The position numbers were made by a program, and so were the translations under genes. 64,000 nt of DNA from Stramenopiles sp. TOSAG23-6 (Eukaryota; Sar): the NCBI GenBank assembly GCA_900128565.1, contig LT635910.1, positions 1 through 64,000 on the forward strand. Direction: 5' to 3'. Below, piece by piece: positions 59,116-64,000 of this stretch; position 1 is the stretch's first letter; every line of letters starts with the position of its first letter. The notes beneath the pieces are model-generated. The model ran no database searches. It was not told the DNA's origin and saw nothing but the letters and a program-made list of their open reading frames with translations.

Positions 59116-61935
59116 TCAAGTGTGTAAACTATGTTGATTGTCATTTTTTAGTAAAATGTCAAATGCTGAATCTTCGGCAACTCTTGCACGTTCAAGACCT
59201 ATCCTTGCATCCTGCCATACTTGTGCTCTAATTGCATCATCATGCACATTGTGTCTAAGTTGTATTGCCCTAGCTTGTCCTTCTGCTAAGCGCTTATTTC
59301 GTGTTGCAATGTCAACATTTGCTTTCAGTAGTCGAATTTCATCTTGTTTTTCGTGTAGTTTAGCTTCAAGAGATGCCATTTGAACTCTCGATTTTTTTTC
59401 CATTATATTCTCAGCTACTTTCATTGATTTCATTTTCTGTCTAACTTTTTCATCTGTAGCAATTTCATTTCTTGTTTTTTGAAGCATTTCTTTACTTGAT
59501 TTGGCACTAATACTACCATCAATACGATATCCATCATTCCAGTTGATACCTCTATTTAAATTAATTCTTGAATTAGAATGATTGATAGTAGCAAATCTTG
59601 CACTCAACTTATTCACTTCTAAACTATCGATTTCCGATTGTTCTCTTAATGCAGCAAGTTCATGCATTAATTCAGTTTCATCATTTTCTTTCCTTTTGTA
59701 ATACGCGTTTGTTTGATCCATATTCATTGTATTGGTATTATGAATTTTGTGTCTATGTAGTGCCTTTGCTGTGTTTTTACTCCGAATTTTCTTTGAACTT
59801 TCAAAATAACCAGTAACATTAATATTATATTCCTCTGCAAGCCTTCTCATCTCACTATCATCACCTTTATTGACATGTCTTTTTTGATTCATTTCATATG
59901 CCTTTTTATGTCTAGCCCGAAGAGCATCTGCGTATTTTTTCCTCTGAGTTACATCTAATTTAGAACGTTTGTCCTTTGATTGTTTTGAACGAGTTACAAT
60001 TTGTTTTTTATCTTCATATTTTTTATTAGATCGACGTTTTCGAAGTTCCCGATGTCGTTTAGCTGTCAATTCTGCCAGAGGTTTGGGTTGCCATTTTGGA
60101 GCTAAGCACCCGCGGCGCTGAATTACATGTGAACTTTTACCAGCACTTAATCGTGAGACATACGTATTTTGTAATGGTTTCAAACGGTTACTCGTGTGTA
60201 CAGTCTCTATTAAATGTACTATGGAATAGTGACCTAATGTTTTTGCAGTCTCCACTAAATCTATTCCACACACATCAATATCAACTGATGCATTAGCTGC
60301 TACTAATTCTTCTGCTATATTGGAAAATCCTCCTAGTACTGCTTCGGTAAGTGGGGTATAAAAACCATCCGGTGTCTTTGTATTGATAGCATGTACGAGT
60401 CCAGGTGCACCATGTAATCTTACAACAGCTTTAATTGTGTCGATATCTCCTCTTTGTGACGCAGTGAGAAGAGTTTTGCCAAGCATTGTATTTTCGTCAT
60501 CTCCGATATCATTATCTCCAATTATGTTCATATTTTCTACAGTGCTATCTTTACTATTCCTCATCAATTCTTCTACTTTCCCAACATCTTGTGCTGCATC
60601 GAATGCATATTTACACAATCTTTCAATCCTCTCTTTTTGAATAGTAAATGCATTCTTCATTGGTGCAACTGAAGGATTTGTAATTGAAAGACCTGCAGTT
60701 TGCAATGCATCTTTAGCGTGAGCAATACGTCGTGCATAATTTGTACCGTATTGTGGTATAGATCTTTCTTCAGCTGCAGCAATATACTGTTTTGCTGGAA
60801 TTAATACACTATGTAACTGTTCAATACAAAACACTTTTAAAATCTTCTGCAGTTGACTTTTATCCTTTGCTTTTTTTATTTTTTCATTGGCTCTTTCAAT
60901 GCGAATTTCTCTTTGTGTGCGATGAGTTGGGCTCTTTGATACTGCATTTGATAATGGAGAAAGTTGTGACTGATTTTGTTTAATCTTTTGATTCATACTT
61001 TGACGTTTCTTATATAAACTCGAACCAGGAAAAGCTTTATAAGAGTGCAATGTATCGCGTACATCGATAAAGGGTTGAATACTAGAAGTTTTTTTTGTTT
61101 TTCCCTGATAATCTGACAAGTTATGTGTATTTGACTTCTTTGGTATTCCTAGTAATTTTCTTACATTATTTTCATGACTATTTACAATTTGGAGTTTCCA
61201 AGGTTTAGCATACGCTCGTTTATTTTGCTTCATTTTAAGCTCAGTTTGCTCTTTCATCCGCTTCTTTTGTTGTAGTTTGCGCTGACTTTCCCAAGTTTTA
61301 GGAATTTCATCAAAATTTTCGTCTTTTTTCTTATGCGATATTTTGATTTCTTTTACTGTTCTTTTACTATCCGATGAATCAAAACTTGGTTTACCATGAA
61401 TATATTTAGGTTTTAATTGTTGTTTCACATTTGAAACCTCAGTAGAATCTTGGTTGTATTTGATAATATTTTTCAAAAGTTTTCGAAACTTTTTTTTTCC
61501 AACAAAAGAGTCATTTGTATTCTTGATAGTCTCTTGAAATGCTTTATGAAGAATTGTTTTTTTAATCAAGGGAAGATATTCAACAAAACATTCTTCTACT
61601 TCACGATATGCGACTTTTCCATTTCCATTGCTGTCGAGTTTCCCCCAAAAAACTCGTAAATGTTTGATGCTTTGTAGAATAACTTCAATATCTTGAGGGA
61701 TATTTTGAAGGATTTTTGTGTTTTTCGTTTTCATGGTAGTATTTTCAAGCTCTACTTTTTTTTTTCTTCTTGATTTGTCTATATTGCTATCAGATTGTTT
61801 ATTTGTGACTTTATTTGAATCATTTTGACTAGTTGTTGCTATATGTTGTTTCTTATCTTGTTTCTTGTCTTGTTTCAATGAAGATACAATATGCTCATGC
61901 ACTTCGTCTTTTGATAAGACTACCGAAGCAGCCAT
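59116..61935 (-). CDS. EF-hand/ankyrin/coiled-coil protein (939 aa)
   Basis: From ATG at 61935. An EF-hand is visible at about residues 95-120 (DSNGNGKVAYREVEE), followed by KAFQETIKNTNDSF and a long Lys-rich coiled region (to about 430). Two or more ankyrin-like repeats lie about 480-580 (TLLTASQRGDIDTIKAVVRL, then GFYTPLTEAVLGGFSNIAEEL). The last third is a long basic and charged coiled coil with RAxxLAEG-like repeats (ARNKRLAEGQARAIQLRH). The combination suggests a calcium-linked structural or ciliary/cytoskeletal protein, but the family is not clear. One exon of 2,820 nt. Confidence 0.65.
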   Translation of the reverse strand: MAASVVLSKDEVHEHIVSSLKQDKKQDKKQHIATTSQNDSNKVTNKQSDSNIDKSRRKKKVELENTTMKTKNTKILQNIPQDIEVILQSIKHLRVFWGKLDSNGNGKVAYREVEECFVEYLPLIKKTILHKAFQETIKNTNDSFVGKKKFRKLLKNIIKYNQDSTEVSNVKQQLKPKYIHGKPSFDSSDSKRTVKEIKISHKKKDENFDEIPKTWESQRKLQQKKRMKEQTELKMKQNKRAYAKPWKLQIVNSHENNVRKLLGIPKKSNTHNLSDYQGKTKKTSSIQPFIDVRDTLHSYKAFPGSSLYKKRQSMNQKIKQNQSQLSPLSNAVSKSPTHRTQREIRIERANEKIKKAKDKSQLQKILKVFCIEQLHSVLIPAKQYIAAAEERSIPQYGTNYARRIAHAKDALQTAGLSITNPSVAPMKNAFTIQKERIERLCKYAFDAAQDVGKVEELMRNSKDSTVENMNIIGDNDIGDDENTMLGKTLLTASQRGDIDTIKAVVRLHGAPGLVHAINTKTPDGFYTPLTEAVLGGFSNIAEELVAANASVDIDVCGIDLVETAKTLGHYSIVHLIETVHTSNRLKPLQNTYVSRLSAGKSSHVIQRRGCLAPKWQPKPLAELTAKRHRELRKRRSNKKYEDKKQIVTRSKQSKDKRSKLDVTQRKKYADALRARHKKAYEMNQKRHVNKGDDSEMRRLAEEYNINVTGYFESSKKIRSKNTAKALHRHKIHNTNTMNMDQTNAYYKRKENDETELMHELAALREQSEIDSLEVNKLSARFATINHSNSRINLNRGINWNDGYRIDGSISAKSSKEMLQKTRNEIATDEKVRQKMKSMKVAENIMEKKSRVQMASLEAKLHEKQDEIRLLKANVDIATRNKRLAEGQARAIQLRHNVHDDAIRAQVWQDARIGLERARVAEDSAFDILLKNDNQHSLHT

Positions 61936-62217
61936 TTAAAGCCTTGAAGTAAGCACTCGATTTGAGATGTTTCATATACTACACTAGCTAGTAACTATAG
62001 TAGGTATCTTGATACTTTTTCACAGTTACAACCCGAATTTAACGGCCCAAAACTGAAAAAAATAATTGGAAAACATTGGAAAAAAGCAAAATAAATCGAT
62101 CTCACTCATCATCGTATACGAGTCAAAAAAATTACCTCAAGTCGGGCTACTCCTGTTCAGTGCCATATTATCTATGAATGATAGTACGATTTATTACATT
62201 TCGCCTTTGATTTAGTA

Positions 62218-64000
62218 ATGTCGTTCCATAACGTTTTCTTTCGTTATGACGGGAGGCGCTTTAAATTAAAAGTTTCTGCAAGTGCGCCTGTACAAGTAGC
62301 GATTCAACAAGCATGTGTGACTGTTGGAGTAAGTTCTTTTACAACTGCTTCTTTGTACCACAAAGGTCGTCTATTAGACCCTGCTAATCCCTGGCGTTTT
62401 GCGTCTGTTCCAAGCAACGCTGAATTAGATTTAGTGGTCATTTCCTCATCATCACGTGTTGGTCATTCTGATGCAAAATATGTCCAGGTCGCTATTCAGC
62501 AAGGTAATAAACGTTTAATGCATAAGTTCAAGAATTCGTCTAGCCTTTCGGAAATTATTGAGTTTTTTTCTCAGCAGCCTGGAACTGTTTGCACGTGGAG
62601 TGATATGGAAGAGCCAACTTTGATTTTCATGCGTCAGGTATATCAAGAAAGAGATTTTCATTCAACTACACTTAATAGTATTGGTGTATTTGAAGGTTCA
62701 ATACTATTTAGAATTCGTCTCCAGCCACGGTCAAATCCTGTACCAAAACATTCTGTCAAAAAGAATTCAATAACTATCCAAGAGACTGAAACAATGAGAG
62801 ATGTTTCCGAAGAGACGTTGACTACAATAGATAGTGTGAAAGACGTATCAACAGATAGTATGAAAAATGTACCAACAAACAATATAACAGATGTTCCAAC
62901 AAACAATATAACAAATGTACCAACAAACAATATAAAAAACGTATCGGAAGAAACATCAATCACACCAATTTCTACTCCCGAGCAAGCATTAGATCAACTA
63001 AGATATGCATGTTTTGATAAAGATGCAAGGGAAACCTTGAGAATATTATTTAAAGTCGTTGATAATATTTTATCTAGACCTGGAGATCTGAAAACTAGAA
63101 AATTAAAACTTTCCAACAAACATGTCAACACTAAAATTGTACAACGAAATGGCGCATTATTATTTTTATCAAGCTTAGGATTTACAAAAGTAGACGGTAT
63201 TCTTATTCTCGATGAAAAAAATGAAGTAAATAGTGTATTGCAACGTGGTAGACAACTATTGGAAAAACATGCAAATGATCTTGGAATGAAAATACCTGCA
63301 ATGCCTTCTCAGCGTATGTATCCTACAGAAGTAGCTGCAGCTGCAGCTATAGCTCTAGAAAACTTTGATCCATTTTCATCAAAAATATCTCGTGTAACTC
63401 CTCAATTTCGTGGTGCATCTAAAACTGATCGAGAAGTTTCAAAACTGTTGCATAAACAACAGGAAATCTTAGGTAGTAGTTCCGGTAGATTAAGTGTTCG
63501 ACCACCTGATCGTTGTATAAAGATATACTTTACTTGTACACATAAAACAACAACAAATAGTACATTACATTTGTCTACTATGCCACCAGCGTTAGCATCA
63601 GCCTCAATGACAGATAGCCCATTAAGTGATAGTCAATTAATTTTCAGTGAAATGTCACGACGTAGAGAAGATGCAAAAAAAAGTCGTCAACTTCGTACAA
63701 AAAATATGCGAGATTTGGATAAACTCCGAAAGGTGAAATTATTCACCAAATCTTTGATTCGTGTTAATTTCCCGAGTGATGACATATCTCGACGTATTTC
63801 ATTGGAAGCTGTATTTCATCCTCATGAAAACGTTGATGCTGTTATTAAAGTAATAGAAACTTCACTATATAAGACTTCTTCTTTAGATGTTGATGAAACA
63901 CCTTTTGAGTTATATATTTCACCACCAAGAACAAAACTAATTCATAATAAAACACTTGAATCCTATGGACTTGTACCAGCTGCAATAATTTATTTATCCT
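62218..64000 (+). CDS. ASPSCR1: TUG/ASPSCR1-like UBX protein, 3' end beyond window
   Basis: An open frame from ATG at 62218 to the window edge (594 codons). The N-terminal TUG ubiquitin-like fold starts SFHNVFFRYDGRRFKLKVS. A repeat region encodes NVPTNNIT-type units (about 205-242), perfect or near-perfect at the DNA level (62860-62945, 30-nt units). A PUB domain follows (ETLRILFKVVDNILSRPGD, about 268-330), as in plant PUX1-like proteins. A C-terminal UBX-like fold begins near residue 506 (FTKSLIRVNFPSDDISRRI). TUG/PUX1 proteins take apart p97/Cdc48 hexamers and hold trafficking proteins; the PUB domain also binds p97, so this is likely a p97 adaptor. It is close to LPPA...IYLS at the edge, so little is missing. 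Confidence 0.8.
   Translation, partial: MSFHNVFFRYDGRRFKLKVSASAPVQVAIQQACVTVGVSSFTTASLYHKGRLLDPANPWRFASVPSNAELDLVVISSSSRVGHSDAKYVQVAIQQGNKRLMHKFKNSSSLSEIIEFFSQQPGTVCTWSDMEEPTLIFMRQVYQERDFHSTTLNSIGVFEGSILFRIRLQPRSNPVPKHSVKKNSITIQETETMRDVSEETLTTIDSVKDVSTDSMKNVPTNNITDVPTNNITNVPTNNIKNVSEETSITPISTPEQALDQLRYACFDKDARETLRILFKVVDNILSRPGDLKTRKLKLSNKHVNTKIVQRNGALLFLSSLGFTKVDGILILDEKNEVNSVLQRGRQLLEKHANDLGMKIPAMPSQRMYPTEVAAAAAIALENFDPFSSKISRVTPQFRGASKTDREVSKLLHKQQEILGSSSGRLSVRPPDRCIKIYFTCTHKTTTNSTLHLSTMPPALASASMTDSPLSDSQLIFSEMSRRREDAKKSRQLRTKNMRDLDKLRKVKLFTKSLIRVNFPSDDISRRISLEAVFHPHENVDAVIKVIETSLYKTSSLDVDETPFELYISPPRTKLIHNKTLESYGLVPAAIIYLS

Noticed and set aside
58962-59231. Plus-strand ORF 5' of the ankyrin gene's end
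   Set aside because: AT-rich low-complexity, hydrophobic by composition, overlaps the opposite gene's end.
1-64000. CRISPR arrays, tRNA and rRNA genes
   Set aside because: No array of regular spacers, and no cloverleaf or rRNA-like segments were recognised by eye; a tRNAscan or Rfam search would be needed to be certain.

Overview
The window is nuclear DNA of an AT-rich, gene-dense eukaryotic microbe. It carries nearly 30 protein genes on both strands, most with no intron and separated by only a few hundred bases. The set is plainly eukaryotic: an ATM kinase, the SNARE Sec22, a BAR-SH3 protein, exosome, EMC and spliceosome-linked (FAM32A) subunits, PAT1, and GGTase-I beta. TAA, TAG and TGA all end genes, so the code looks standard. 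Short TTAGGG-type repeats suggest that telomere type. I cannot place the organism; a free-living protist, possibly a stramenopile or other marine lineage, is only a guess. Runs of N and scattered N bases show a draft assembly.

Layout. 1-5.5 kb: a partial multi-exon gene, a secreted protein, a small membrane protein and a Cys-rich PAN-like protein. 5.7-10.4 kb: a membrane-anchored unknown, malate dehydrogenase and a secretory JmjC/TPR protein. 11-19.6 kb: an EF-hand protein, LTO1, a BAR-SH3 protein, a PC-esterase-like protein, FAM32A and a broken nitrilase-family gene. 19.9-23.3 kb: a CLC channel/transporter with a frame break. 23.8-35.3 kb: a five-exon ATM gene. 35.8-47.8 kb: a repeat-built EF-hand protein, a mitochondrial carrier, an aldehyde dehydrogenase (SSADH-like), EMC8/9, EXOSC9, a repeat-rich intergenic stretch and an SLC35B1-like transporter. 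48-64 kb: a WW-domain protein, a PH-PX-NlpC/P60 protein, Sec22, an unknown, PAT1, GGTase-I beta, an EF-hand/ankyrin protein and a partial TUG/ASPSCR1 homologue.

The most striking thing is the introns. Nine complete introns in five genes form one sequence family (mostly 97-110 nt). They start GTAYGTTTT or close to it, carry an internal core around CGTACCTAACGAATTT, and end in a T-rich run, then (T)TCAC, then exactly seven bases. The reading frame, and in several genes protein conservation, place the 3' splice point there, although most of these introns do not end in AG (most end in AT). The same core lies in exons of the ATM gene in the opposite orientation (three copies, translated) and in intergenic DNA, so it looks like a mobile, introner-like repeat. 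A family of mobile introns whose 3' end seems to be set by distance from a CAC motif rather than by AG is my main candidate for an undescribed system.
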